Assembly (NCBI GenBank): GCA_964023275.1
Contig: OZ029928.1
Span: 18,603,304-18,667,303, forward strand
Source of the DNA: Norana najaformis
Taxonomy: Eukaryota; Annelida; Clitellata; Crassiclitellata; Hormogastridae
Length of the DNA stretch: 64,000 nt
Reading direction: 5' to 3'
How positions within the stretch are numbered: the stretch's first letter is position 1; each line of letters begins with the position of its first letter. Under the pieces are notes generated by a model that was not told the DNA's origin, made no database searches, and saw only the letters and a list, made by a program, of their open reading frames with translations. This document shows positions 40,269 to 51,566 of the stretch, piece after piece. The translations under genes and the position numbers were made by a program.

Positions 40269-41032
40269 TTGTTCTTTGTTGGACAGGGCTTCGTTGCTGC
40301 GAATCATTTTCTGAATCAGCCGCTCCTGCTTCTGCACCTCCGCTTCGAGCATCTCGAATACGACATCCGTTGCTTCCCTGAGACCCCCGCTCGGTCCGAC
40401 GCCCTCTCGCGGGGCACAGTCCACGTCCCCGGCGACGGAGACACCCGCACAACCGCACCGCGACGCGCCGTCGGCAGACGTCCGGTACATAGTTACCAGT
40501 CGATTCGCCAGGTGGCAGCAGCGCGCGTCAACAACTCCACATTCGCTAGGTGGCGATTGGTTCTCCGTTGGGCTATTTCGACGCGAGGGTAAACGACCCT
40601 GGTGAGCGAAATTCCTCGGTAGGGCCTCGTCGGGCAGAGGGATGTACACGGAGGGAGCCCCGCTGGGCAGCGGGTCTTCTACAGGTTGAGCCCCGCTGGG
40701 CGGAGTGGCCCCTGAGAGCGCTTTGAGATTGACGAGCTGTGCCCCCTGGCGAACGACTGCAGCGGTGAGACGGTTCAGACGGTTCTTCGCTTGCGTCAGA
40801 CGAGGTTCGAGTCTTCGAAGGAAGTCCCTGAGGGTGTCGAGGTCCCTGCCGCGCTGGACGTCTCGCTGGCATGGCCCGGCTTCGAACTCGAGCAGTTGAA
40901 GATCGGAGAGGAGCCGTGCGTTTCCGTTCAGGGTCTCTTCGACGAGGTTCAGTCGGTGCAGCAGGGAGGATATCATACTGAGTTCTCCGCCCGGGTTTCG
41001 AATCCGATTCTCGATCAGATCCGTCCTTCCGG
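40269..41032 (-). CDS. Coiled-coil protein, upstream exon
   Basis: A minus-strand frame of 254 codons from a possible acceptor (AAAAATAG|CC) to a consensus donor CAA|GTAAGT in phase 0. N-terminal part: DLIENRIRNPGGELSMISSL then heptad-rich helix (LDTLRDFLRRLEPRLTQAKN, LTAAVVRQGAQLVNL). A Pro/Ser and Cys-rich middle follows, then a second helix (FEMLEAEVQKQERLIQKM) that runs into the exon at 37,725-38,016. Two GCCACCTGGCGAAT-type words fall inside the middle part, so that part may really be intron or a second exon. The protein is not recognised. It could be an extracellular coiled-coil stalk or a cytoskeletal linker; nothing decides. Confidence 0.4.
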
Positions 41033-41040
41033 CTATTTTT

Positions 41041-41271
41041 AGATAGTACTGTTACGTCACCGTGACGTAGGACGAAAACAAATATTAATTCGAGGTCAGT
41101 TAATTTTAATGAGTGCCTATACGAAAGATTTTAACATCTTTGGTCTGCGCTAAGGAGGTTATTAAAATTATTTGCTTTTATTTTGTTAGTATCTTAGTTT
41201 ATCTGATAAACTATAATTAATCCTAGGCTAATCTTGTCTTGTATAATCTGTTCTAATCTAATCTAATCAAT
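41041..41271. other. No recognised gene
   Basis: AT-rich DNA ending in degenerate CTAATCTAAT units. Confidence 0.4.
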
Positions 41272-41470
41272 TTGGAGCATGGTGGCCGATTGTTTAGAGC
41301 GCACAGCTTGAAACGTGGAGAGTACGGGTTCGAGCCTCCTCCCCTAAGACGGTTACTGTGTAGGGACCTTGAACAAGCCATTCATTCACAATTGCTCAGC
41401 GCCATAGGTAGATGCTTAGGCGTTAGATAGTGGCGCTTAATAAATGCAGGAAAAAATAATCCAATCCAAT
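41272..41470 (+). mobile_element. SINE-1 copy
   Basis: GTGGCCGATTGTTTAGAGCG head, GGGTTCGAGCCTCC B box, body CCATTCATTCACAATTGCTC, end AGTGGCGCTTAATAAATGCA. A full-length example. Confidence 0.85.
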
Positions 41471-41639
41471 CTAATCTATTTGCTTAGAATACAGCAATAC
41501 ATATCGATTCGAACCCTCAACCTATCGATTAAAAATCCAGTACGCTAGCCACTATACACTATTGCGCCCATACGTTGTATGCGTCCCTACTTCCTGTATA
41601 CGAATACATACCAAAATATCTATGCATCTACCATACTTT

Positions 41640-41936
41640 GCATATGTATTCATATGTACACACACACACGCACACACACAAACACACAAACACAGACACG
41701 CACATATACAAACACACACACAAACACGCATACACGCACACATACAAACACACAAAAACAAACACACAATCACACAAACAAACACACAAACACAGACATA
41801 CACACACACGCACACACACAAACACACAGACAAACACAAACACACACACAAACACACACAAACACAGACACAAACACACACATTCGCACACAGACACGCA
41901 AGCACGCACGCACACCGTATCAATAAATACTATACT

Positions 41937-41988
<52 letters not shown>

Positions 41989-41990
41989 TA
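41640..41990. repeat. (CACA/AACA)n array and (TA)n tract
   Basis: About 270 bp of CA-rich tetra- and hexanucleotide units (ACACAA, ACACGC), then 45 bp of pure TA (41,938-41,982). Confidence 0.95.
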
Positions 41991-42654
41991 TATACGCGAG
42001 CACATTACAGATATTATTATTATTATCAGATCGGAACTATTTTTGCTGTTACCCAGAGTGTAATATCTCGATGCCCTGGAGTCGCTGATGCATGATAGCT
42101 ACAGAGTCTGATGCCACGGGAGCAGAGCAGAGACCCTAGCAGGATGGATGCTACAGTCAGCATCACGTGTCATGACCGCGGGCCAAATCGCGCACCTGCG
42201 AACCGCGCAGACGTTACGTAAGTCAGAGAAGGTTCCGGATAAACTGGGATAACGGTCCGATTTGAATTTAATTGTTCGGGTAGCCGGCTGTATTGGATAA
42301 AAGAAGCGGCCGCCTCTTTGTCGGCGCGACTTTGAAGTCTTTGAACTGTGCCGAAAATATGCGGTGGAGATAAAAGTCGGCCAGCGTTTCGATCGTTTGA
42401 AGTATTAGGAAGTTTGGAGAAACTTGAAGATCCTTTGCAGGTTGGTTGAAGTTTGGTGGACACGAAAACAGCGGAAGTACGTCACAGAATTAGTGGCCTA
42501 ATTGAGTAAAAAAGGTCGCTTAACAAGTATCTGAGTTGAAATCTTTAAGTATAATTTTGGAGTCTATAAAAATTATGGATTACCTTACTAGAAGAATCGA
42601 AGTAAAGAGATAGAAAGGAAGACGTCGTGAACTGCGCTAGATAAACAAAGTAGG
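41991..42654. other. Mixed region, possible exon near 42.1-42.2 kb
   Basis: A GTAAGT donor-like word at 42,214 closes a GC-richer stretch. An ATG at about 42,150 opens about 22 codons (MDATVSITCHDRGP) with no recognised content. Too weak to call as an exon. Confidence 0.25.
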
Positions 42655-42810
42655 GGTCGGTAGCCGACTGGATAGAGCGCTCGGCTTGTAACGTGGAGAC
42701 CACGGGTTCGAACCTTCTCCCCTGAGACGGTTACTGTGTAGGGACTTTGAGCGAGTCCTTCACTCACAACTGCTTCACGCCTCAGATTCAGATTTACTTA
42801 CCTTGCTCAT
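42655..42810 (+). mobile_element. SINE-1 copy followed by trinucleotide expansion
   Basis: GGTAGCCGACTGGATAGAGC, CGGCTTGTAACGTGG and GGGTTCGAACC form a clean tRNA-Thr(TGT)-like head. The body runs to CTTACCTTGCTCATGTAG and goes straight into the TAG/AAT array. Confidence 0.85.
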
Positions 42811-42846
<36 letters not shown>

Positions 42847-43105
42847 ATAATAATAATAATAATGTTAATGATAATGATAACGATAACGATAGCGATAATG
42901 ATAACGATAACAATAATAACAATAATAACAATAACAACAATAATAATAACAACAACAATAATAATAATAACAATAATAATAATAACAATAACAATTAATA
43001 ATAATAATAAATAATAGTAATAATAATAATAATAATAATAACAACAATAATAACAATAATAATAACAAAAACAACAACAACAATAATAATAATAATAGCC
43101 CCAAA
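42811..43105. repeat. (TAG)n, (AAT)n, (AAC)n, (GATAAC)n tracts
   Basis: About 290 bp of A-rich tri- and hexanucleotide runs, seeded by the SINE tail. Confidence 0.95.
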
Positions 43106-43420
43106 TCGCGCCTGTCTGACACCCTGCCACTATCGAGCAAAGTATGTCACATGAGGTCGTTCGCCCTCCGCCGTTTATTGATATGGTAACGCAAAGGTCG
43201 AATCTTCGGTTTCGGAATCGAGTGCCCAGAGGGTTATCTTCGTAGTAGCTAAGTGTTTCGTTCCATTGATTCGCTTTGTCTGTCTGTGAGAACTCGCCAA
43301 GTGTTTGGTCTTAAGAGAAATGGCTGGCAAGTGCAGATACTACTGTTGCTAGAATTCTCGTTTGCAGACTCGAGATGTCTGGTAATGTGGTTTGCCACAA
43401 TCGCGGGTTGGTTGAGCGTT
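43106..43420. other. No recognised gene
   Basis: Mixed sequence between two simple-repeat arrays. Confidence 0.4.
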
Positions 43421-43421
43421 C

Positions 43422-43483
<62 letters not shown>

Positions 43484-43512
43484 TAGACAGACAGATAGAC
43501 AGACAGACAGGT
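43421..43512. repeat. (GACA)n, about 90 bp
   Basis: Nearly perfect GACA units with two GATA variants. Confidence 0.95.
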
Positions 43513-43904
43513 ACCAAATATATTACAATAACGGCGCTATAGAAATCATCCGATTACGTAAGTTCAGAATATGATTCCTAACTTGTAATTGGGTCAAGAA
43601 GAAATTGATGTTCTTATAAGTTGAAGCGCTACGCAAATGTCTCGTCCACTTACTAGGAAACGAACGATCCCTTCAACCGGAAATGACGTGCGTTGACCTA
43701 CGCGTTATGGCGTAAATATCCATTTCGATTAAGCGTTAATTTTTATCCCCTGCAGTTCGAAAAGAACATGACATGTAACGGAGTTCTGGTTGAGTGACCC
43801 GCTAACGCACCGTTAACGGAATATAATACCCGATCGCAGAAGCAACTGGCACTCCCTGGCTTGATGGTAGAACGCGCTGCACTTAGGCCATTAGCCTTAC
43901 TGGC
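43513..43904. other. No recognised gene
   Basis: ACGGCGCTATAGAAATCATC at 43,533 is an isolated LINE-type tail core. Nothing else was recognised. Confidence 0.4.
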
Positions 43905-43961
43905 ACCACTTATCATCATCATCATCACCATCAACATCATCATCATCATCACCATCATCAC

Positions 43962-43996
<35 letters not shown>

Positions 43997-44250
43997 GTTC
44001 CTGCTCCTCCTGCTCCTCCGCCCCTCCTCCTCTTCCTGCTCCTCCTCCTCATCATATCATCATCATATCATCGTCATCATCAGTTCTTCCTCCTCCTCCT
44101 CCTCAGTTCCTCCTCCTGCTCCTCCCTTACCTCCTCCTCCTCCTCCTCCTTCTCCTCCTCCTCCTCCTCCTCATCATCATCATATCATCGTCACCAGCAT
44201 CATGTCATCAACAACAACATCATCATCATCATTATCATCATCATTATCAG
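43905..44250. repeat. (ATC)n and (CTC)n tracts
   Basis: ATC runs alternate with CTC/TCC pyrimidine runs. All units are 3 bp. Confidence 0.95.
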
Positions 44251-44569
44251 TTCCTGACGCCAGCCTTTTGGTTTCGATGGGTATGTCAGATCTATTCCCC
44301 CTTTAATCTTGCTTTCCAGCATTCTTATCCAAAACATGTTTTATAAGCTACATACATATAGTCAGAAGACCAGGTCGGATGACTATATCGCCCCGCAGTG
44401 CGTCTTCGCTTCATATATAGTCGTTGGTCTGCGAAAGCTTTGTACTGACATCTTGCGTCCATCTGAGCGAATTAGACGGAGCGATGAACAGCGAAAAAGA
44501 CAGATGGTCAATATTTGCCTATGTTTTAGCAGTCATCAAAAGTGACAATCTTAGGCTCAGTTATACACA

Positions 44570-45070
44570 AATATATATATATACAAATATATATATATGC
44601 TACTGTATATATGTAAATATATAGGCTACTGTATATATGTATTTGTAAATATGTATAAATATATAGGCTACTGTATATATGTAACTCGAGTAACTGATTA
44701 TTCTGCTAGCGAAGCTCTAAGTCTGCATACACACATGTGAAGTAATAAAATTATATATTAACTCGAATACATAATGTAGATGGATGGATCGATGGATGGA
44801 TGGATGGATGGATGGATGGATGGATAGATAGATAGATAGATAGATGATATAATGGGAGAGATAGACAGATATATAGAAACAGACATACAGTCAGGTAAGC
44901 AGACATACATACATACAGAGAGACGCGCAGACAGACATACACACACAGGCAGACACACACGGACAGACACACAGACAGACACATACAGACAAAAACATAC
45001 ACAGACAGACACAGAGACTGACAGACACACACAGAGACAGAAACATACACATACAGACACAGAGACAGGT
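44570..45070. repeat. (TATA)-rich, (ATGG)n, (GATA)n and (CAGA)n tracts
   Basis: Adjoining runs: CTACTGTATATATGTA units (44,600-44,680), ATGG (44,780-44,822), GATA (44,824-44,845), then degenerate CAGACA/ACACAG to 45,070. Confidence 0.9.
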
Positions 45071-45273
45071 AGATCAGTAAGTAAACTGTGGCTGATTGGA
45101 CGCAGATGGAAGTTCGGATGACGGTGACGGCTCTTGTCGTCTGGTTCGTTCAATTCGTGTCTAGTTCCGTCGACCCTTTGGCTCAGAAGAAACACCTCAG
45201 GTACTTCCGGTTTCCAGTCTAACGATTCATTTCCTTCCTACTTCATGCTGCCCGGTCCTTCCCCTCAGTACCT

Positions 45274-45690
45274 TATCGTAATCATAATCTCGAGATTTCT
45301 ACAGCGCCCAACGAAAGCTAAGTCGCTGGAACCAGCTTATTCACAGGCGCTCAGTCAAAACAAAATCGATAGGCAGGAGGGGTCAGAATCGGTTCCAGGT
45401 CAAGATCCAGAACTCAGGCAGTCAGACAGTCGGACGGCTACGGTGGATGGTGTTTGAAATTGAAGTGAGAAGAGAGATAAGGGGAAGAGGAAAAACGAGG
45501 ATAAGATTTTTGGAAAAGAAATGTTTTCAGTCTTGAGTGAAAGACCAGCGCAGAAACTGAATGAGGTGAAGTGTTGGTGAGTTCGTATGATGGGTCAGAT
45601 AATTGTCGTAATTCTGGCGGGAATTTATTCCAGAGGGGTGGGGCAGCTATGGTTATGGAGCGATTTCCAAATTTTAAGGATGAGGTTATG
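45274..45690 (-). pseudogene. LINE subfamily S: ORF2 C-terminus and complete 3' end
   Basis: On the minus strand the frame reads RSITIAAPPLWNKFPPEL, then LKTFLFQKSYPRF and a stop. The UTR follows with GGATCTTGACCTGGAACCG, then GGGCGCTGTAGAAATCTCGA and ATTATGATTACG. This copy shows that the dispersed S fragments are LINE ends and not SINEs. Confidence 0.85.
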
Positions 45691-45769
45691 TTATGTTAAC
45701 TATGCTTCACCCTGACGCATATTATAAGTTTATAACCTCTGCTTTTCCTCTCAATTGTTATATTTCTTG

Positions 45770-46030
45770 CCTTACATTGCCTTTCTTTACCGTTCACTTT
45801 CTTGCCCTTCCTTTACCTTTCTTGCCTTCTTTTCTCTTTATATATAATATACATTATACCTTTCTTGCCTTCCTTTACCTTTCCTTTTATTTCCCCCTTT
45901 ACCTTTCTTGCCTTCCTTTACCTTTCTTGCCTTTCTTTAACTTTCTTGCCTTCATTTACCTTTCTTCCCTTCCTTTACCTTTCTTCCCTTCCGTTACCTT
46001 TCTTGCTTTCCTTTACCTTTCTTGCCTTTG
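45770..46030. repeat. Minisatellite of about 19 bp (CTTTCTTGCCTTCCTTTAC)
   Basis: Around 12 pyrimidine-rich units with small variations (TTGCC/TTCCC). Confidence 0.9.
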
Positions 46031-46300
46031 GACCTCATTGCCTCATCTCTTAATTGCCTTCAACGAGTTCAAATTATTACTTTGCCTTGCCAACTCTCTT
46101 GCCAATTCTTTCCCATGTGGTAATTTCTTGCGCCACCAGTTGATGTTTTGTGCAATTGAAGCTGGCGCAATAGAAGTAGTTCGATCAGTTTTGTGATTGT
46201 TTTTCTAATTCAGCTCAAAACCCGACATTCCTCGCGTGAAAATGGGGTCGACGAGAGGTCACGAATTCGTACATAAAGACAGGTTTGCGTGCGCTATATA
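46031..46300. other. No recognised gene
   Basis: CATGTGGTAATTTCTTGCGCC (46,114) and CTGGCGCAATAGAAGTAG (46,161) echo words at 46,608-46,660, on the other side of the CATC array. Confidence 0.4.
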
Positions 46301-46607
46301 AAATCCATCCATCCATCCATCCATCCACCCACCCACCCACCCCATCCATCCATCCATTCCATCCATCCATCCCTCCCTCCATCCATGCATCCATCCATCC
46401 ATCCATCCACCCACTCACCCCATCCATCCATCCATTCCATCCATCCGTCCATCCCTACATCAATTCATCCATCCCTCCATCCATTCATCCATCCATCCAT
46501 CCATCCACCCACCCACCCACCCCATCCATCCATCCATCCATCCATCCATTCCATCCATCCATCCCTCCATCCCTCCCTCCCTCCATCCATCCATCCATCT
46601 ATCCATG
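46301..46607. repeat. (CATC)n array
   Basis: CATC/CACC units with CATTC interruptions, over 300 bp. A block starting at CACCCACCCACCCCATCC recurs about 180 bp apart. Confidence 0.95.
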
Positions 46608-46774
46608 TGGTAAACTCGTGTAGTTGATTGATTTTTTCCGCCAGCGCAACGGAAGTAGTTCAGGAACTGCTACACTACTACAACCGACACGAAGCCCCGA
46701 TGTCAGGTCGGATCAAATCTAAACTAATCTAATCATAATTTGGTTGCATTACTCTAAATGATCTCTTATTCTAA

Positions 46775-49394
46775 CACTGGCCAACAGAAAAATTTTTTTT
46801 TCTTGTTGCCTTCGGTTTTAGACCTGTTCTTGGGGTAATTTTGGGCGCTGATTCAGAAAATGTCATTGGATTGAGTGCATCAGGTCTAATTTCTGAGATA
46901 TCGTCGATTTTGTAAAGAAAACCCAGTCCACTCTTTAAACGATGTCTTTGGCAAAACTAAAATGTCATAATAAGCTTTATTTATGGCTAATTATAATTCT
47001 TGCTGATTCATATAATGCCTACATCCTTATAATGTAAAATCAGCATATCTTGCCGCGTGCTGAGATATTGCTGATTCAACGAAATAACTATTCCGTAGCC
47101 TACAGCTTACTCAGCACTAAATTCATGGCCTCATTTAGAATTTATTTGTGCTTATACAGCGTTTCATGGTTTCGAACTATGTAAATAGATTATGCTGAAG
47201 TCAGCATTTATAGCCTATATAAACCGTCTCCTGAAAGCTAGAGCAGCCGCAGTCGTCTTAGGGCATATTAAGAGTTGGTCGCAAGAACAATCTGTGAATG
47301 TGAGCATTAAATAACTACATGTTCTTACTATTTTTTAGGTTAGTCATTTAATTCCTCAGATGCGAACATCCTTAAGGTTATGGCTACTTCCAGACGGAGC
47401 TGCATTAACCATCCAGACATATTCTGCTACATTTGTGGGGAATACACACTAAAAGCAAACAGGAAACCGATTTCTGAGTTTGTAAAAAGAGCATATGTAG
47501 GTTATTTTGGTGTCAAACTTGGAGATCAAGATAAGCAATGGGCTCCTCATACAGTATGCAAAACTTGTATTGAACAATTGCGCCACTGGACAATTGGAAA
47601 GAGAAGCTGCCTGAAATTTGGTGTACCGATGGTTTGGAGGGAACAGATAAACCACTTCGACGACTGTTACTTTTGTATGGTTAATATCATAGGCATCAAT
47701 CGAAATAATCGTCACAAGTTGTCTTACCCTGATATACCTTCAGCCAGGAGACCTGTTCCGCATTCGGATATTGTACCAGTTCCACCTTTTCGCGAACTAC
47801 CTCAGCTCTCAGACGATGAGACTTGCATGTCCAATATCGGACAAGATGACGAAAGTGAAGAAAGCGGGGGCAGTGACAGTGATTTCCAATCAACTTCACA
47901 CAGTGAACGTTTTGACCAAAAAGAGTTGAGTGATCTGATCAGGGACTTAAATCTTTCCAAAGAGTCCTCTGAATTGCTTGTGTCCAGACTAAAGGAAAAG
48001 AATGCACTTCAGCCTGGAACGAAAATTACAATTTATAGAAACAGAGAAAAGGATTTGCTGCCATTCTTTACCGAAGACAACAACCTAGTATTCTGTAATG
48101 ACATCAGCAACTTATTGAAGAAAATTGGTCTGTCGGATTACAGCCCAGATGAGTGGCGTCTTTTTATCGACAGTTCAAAACGTAGTCTGAAATGTGTGCT
48201 TTTAAATAACGGCAACAAATTTGGTTCTATTCCAATCGGTCACTCCACCAGGATGAAAGAAGAGTACAATGCCATCTCTTTAGTACTGGAAAAGATAAAA
48301 TACAAAGAACATCAATGGGTAATTTGTGTAGACTTGAAGATGGTAAATTTCCTCCTTGGTAAACAAAGTGGCTACACAAAGTATCCCTGCTTTTTGTGTC
48401 TTTGGGACAGTAGAACATGAACATTGGACAAGAAAAGATTGGCCTTCGAGGAAAGACATGGTGGTTGGAGCTCAAAATGTAATCAAGGAATCTTTGGTGG
48501 CACGAGATAGAATCATACTGCCACCACTACATATAAAGCTAGGCCTGATGAAACAATTTGTCAGGGCTTTGAAAAAAGAAGGTTCATGCTTCGAATACAT
48601 AGTACACAAGTTACCAGGAATTACAATGGAAAAATTGAAGGCTGGAATCTTCGATGGTCCACAGATCAGGCAACTTATGAATGACCCACTTTTCATACCA
48701 TCAATGAATGGAATCGAATCTTGTGCCTGGTCTTCCTTTGTTCTTGTAACTAAAAATTTTCTTGGCAACAAGAAGGCAGACAATTATGCACAACTAGTAG
48801 AGGATATGCTTCTTCATTTCAACAAGCTTGGCTGCAACATGACCATTGAAGTCCATTATCTCCACAGTCACTTAGATCGCTTTCCAGAGAATCTTGGTGA
48901 CTTCAGCGAAGAGCAAGGTGAAAGTTTTCACCAAGACATGAAAACAATGGAAAATCGATATCAAGGAAGATGGGATGCACACATGATGGCAGACTATTGC
49001 TGGAATATTATGCGCGATTGTTCCGGCAGATGCCACACTCTGAAATCGTACAAAAGGAGCTTCTTCGGTGTCGAATGACTTGAAATTTTTATAACAAACT
49101 TGTTCTGTTTGGTATCATATAAGTACAGTTTCAGGTACTACCATTTTCTTTTAAGTATTTGTATTATTATGTTTATTTAGTGTATCACATAATAAATTGA
49201 GCACTAGATAATTATAGCTATAGCCTTATGTTTTATGGGCGAGCAGAGGCAAGGACTGGTATATGGCATAATGTTCTATATCTCTAAAACTAGACCTGCT
49301 GGGAGAAAACTGGTGCCTTTTCTGGAATCAGCAGGTCAAATATACCCAGAAACAGTTCTAACATTTGAGGCAACAAATTATGTGTTGGCCAGTG
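46775..49394 (+). mobile_element. CACTA-like DNA transposon, 2,620 bp
   Basis: The element starts CACTGGCCAACA and ends TGTTGGCCAGTG. TAA stands just outside both ends (46,772-46,774 and 49,395-49,397). The terminal inverted repeats extend, diverged, to about 120 bp: both ends carry TTGTTGCCT, GCTGATTC(C)AGAAAA and CAGGTCTAxTTTxxGAGATAT in the same order. CACTR termini with 3-bp duplications are typical of the CACTA/EnSpm group. The inside holds one protein-coding region (47,380-49,078). TIR divergence and a coding frame break indicate a dead copy. Confidence 0.75.
47380..49078 (+). pseudogene. Putative transposase of an uncharacterised multi-copy family
   Basis: A first frame of 346 codons begins MATSRRSCINHP. 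It has an N-terminal Cys/His-rich zone (CYICGEYTLK, CKTCIEQLRHW, CYFCMVN), an acidic linker with DDESEESGGSDSDFQS, and the core motifs VICVDLKMVNFLLGKQSGYT and YPCFLCLWDS. The protein continues in another frame (EHEHWTRKDWPSRKDM, LPPLHIKLGLMKQFVRALKK, GPQIRQLM, SWSSFVLVTKNFLGNKK-like, HYLHSHLDRFPENLGDFSEE, GESFHQDMKTMENRYQGRWD, MMADYCW). The frames change at about 48,410 by one base. The family is familiar as unannotated multi-copy proteins of invertebrate genomes. Its place between CACTG inverted repeats argues that it is a transposase. The Asp of CVDLK, the Cys pair and HxHLDxFPxN are conserved and could belong to a metal-binding core. Confidence 0.7.
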
Positions 49395-49399
49395 TAATC

Positions 49400-49442
<43 letters not shown>

Positions 49443-49895
49443 CAGAGACAGAGACAGAGACAGAGACAGACAGACAGAGACAGACAGAGACAGACAGAGA
49501 CAGACAGAGACAGACAGAGACAGATAGACAGAGACAAAGAGAGAGACAAAGAGAAACAGAGAGAGAGAGACAGAGACGGAGACAGACAGAGACAGAGAGA
49601 GAGAGGAGAGACAGAGATACAGAGAGACAGACAGAGAGACAGACAGAGAGACAGACAGAGAGAGACAGAGACAGAGACAGAGACAGACAGAGACAGACAG
49701 AGACAGACAGAGACAGACAGAGAGAGATAGAGAGAGACAAAGAGAGAGACAGAGAGAGACAGAGACGGAGACGGAGACGGAGACAGAGAGACAGACAGAG
49801 ACAGAGAGAGAGAGAGACAGAGGAGAGACAGAGACAGAGATACAGAGAGACAGACAGAGAGACAGACAGAGAGACAGACAGAGACAGACAGAGAA
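49400..49895. repeat. (GA)n / (GACA)n array
   Basis: About 500 bp of purine-rich AGAG, GAGACA and GACAGA units, starting 3 bp after the transposon's target duplication. Confidence 0.95.
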
Positions 49896-50221
49896 AAAGG
49901 GCAGGGGAGCTGTTAGTTTTATGCCGTCTTAATCCAACTTCCCCATTCCTATCCCCAACCATGCAGCACCTGCTCTTTCTCGCTTCGCCCTCAAAATCAC
50001 CCCCATTCGACCACCCTCTCTCCCTCGGTGGTCCAATAAAACAGAACGCAGGCACGGCAGAGAGTCGCGGAGGGTAGATACGACCTGCCCTGTAGCCACG
50101 GAAACACTCGAGCAACTTTGCATGGGCGATCATTCCCTCTCCCAGCAGCATAGTAAAACTGTTCTTACTTACTTGATCCAAAAATTTCTGGTGCTATCTG
50201 TCGGCGCATGTGTCCCGCCAT

Positions 50222-50340
50222 CTATCGGTCGATGATCGTTAGAAATTCCATCGCATTATGACGTCCTGGCGTCGAACCCTCGTCCTTAGGGACAGCGCCA
50301 GACCAGCTGACCGCTCGGCCACTAGGGTCCGGCCTAGGAC
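50222..50340 (-). mobile_element. tRNA-derived fragment
   Basis: On the minus strand, CTAGTGGCCGAGCGGTCAGC matches an A box and AGGGTTCGACGCC a B box, at tRNA-like spacing. The T-stem does not pair, so this is a decayed tRNA-derived repeat and not a working tRNA gene. Confidence 0.45.
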
Positions 50341-50530
50341 AATAATCAGCGGTATTCGACTGGGCCCTTGGGGGATAGCGGCTCGGGGGCGTTACGGCTC
50401 CCAGTGCAAAGAGCGCTGAACCCAGGAGGGTTGAGGAAGGGGAAAGAAGAAGAGGGGGAGTAGCCCGTAGGGAATGAGGAAGGGGAGCGAAATAAAGGGA
50501 ATTGAACAAATAAGGGAGAAATAAATGTGA

Positions 50531-50727
50531 GACGCGGTAGTGTAGTGGAATGGTTTTTACCTCGTAACCGGAGGGTTGCGGGTTCGAATCTGCCTCAAGC
50601 CACTGCGTAGCGACCTTGGACAAGTTGCTCACTCACAATTGCCTGTGAGAAGGGCAACGCGAAGCCACCTCACTCATCTCATCCCCGGGTGGCATAAAGC
50701 CAATGAACCTGCCTTCGGGCAGAGAAC

Positions 50728-50732
<5 letters not shown>
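50531..50732 (+). mobile_element. SINE-3 copy
   Basis: GCGGTAGTGTAGTGGAATGG (A box), ACCTCGTAACC anticodon-loop-like, GCGGGTTCGAATCTG (B box), and a constant 3' end CTGCCTTCGGGCAGAGAACTC. The family's ATC tail follows and expands. Confidence 0.85.
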
Positions 50733-50759
<27 letters not shown>

Positions 50760-50836
50760 TTCATCATTATCTTCATCACCATCACCATCATCATCACCAT
50801 CACCCCCACCACCACCACCATCACCATCTTCATCGT

Positions 50837-50872
<36 letters not shown>

Positions 50873-51307
50873 TTCATCACCATCTTCATCACCATCACCA
50901 TCATCATCATCATCATCATCACCATCATCACCTTCATCATCATCTTCATTATCACCATCACCATCTTTAGCTTCATCATCATCTTCATTATCACCATCAT
51001 CATCATCACCATCATCACCTTCATCATCAACATCTTCATTATCACCATCACCATCACCATCAGCCCCCACCACCACCACCACCATCATCATCTTCATCAT
51101 CATCATCATCTTCATCACCATCACCATCACCCCCACCATCACCATCATCACCATCACCATCTTCATCGTATCATCATCATCATCATCATCATCTTCATCA
51201 CCATCTTCATCACCATCACCATCATCATCACCATCATCACCTTCATCATCATCTTCATTATCACCATCACCATCACCATCAGCCTCCCCACCACCACCAC
51301 CGTCATC

Positions 51308-51350
<43 letters not shown>

Positions 51351-51362
51351 CTATCATCATCA
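50733..51362. repeat. (ATC)n array of 630 bp seeded by a SINE tail
   Basis: ATC/ACC/TTC trinucleotides with internal duplications of over 100 bp (CATCTTCATCGTATCATCAT at about 50,824 and 51,160). Units of 3 bp leave several spurious long frames. Confidence 0.95.
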
Positions 51363-51566
51363 AGGAAGAAGGATAGAGGGGAGAGGAGCGAGGACTTTAG
51401 CTGCTTCCTGTGGTTGACTTGTACCGATAGATCTGATGTCTGGCTGGAGACACGCGAGTGTGGGACGACAATGCCTTCGTCAACACGCGCATGTTTACGT
51501 AAATATTTTACAGTGGCACTGAAGCCAATTGGTTATAGAGCTAGGCTTGTAACACACAGATGAAGA

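Noticed and set aside
42146-42213. A first exon MDATVSITCHDRGP with a GTAAGT donor, perhaps of the glycine-receptor-like gene
   Set aside because: Only about 22 codons, no signal peptide, no homology, and more than 12 kb of repeats before the next exon.
42657-42735. A functional tRNA-Thr gene
   Set aside because: The A box, TGT anticodon loop and B box are present, but a SINE body and a simple-repeat tail continue from it, and sister copies share that body.
50250-50335. A tRNA-Ser/Leu-like gene on the minus strand
   Set aside because: Box words are present, but the T-stem and acceptor stem do not pair.
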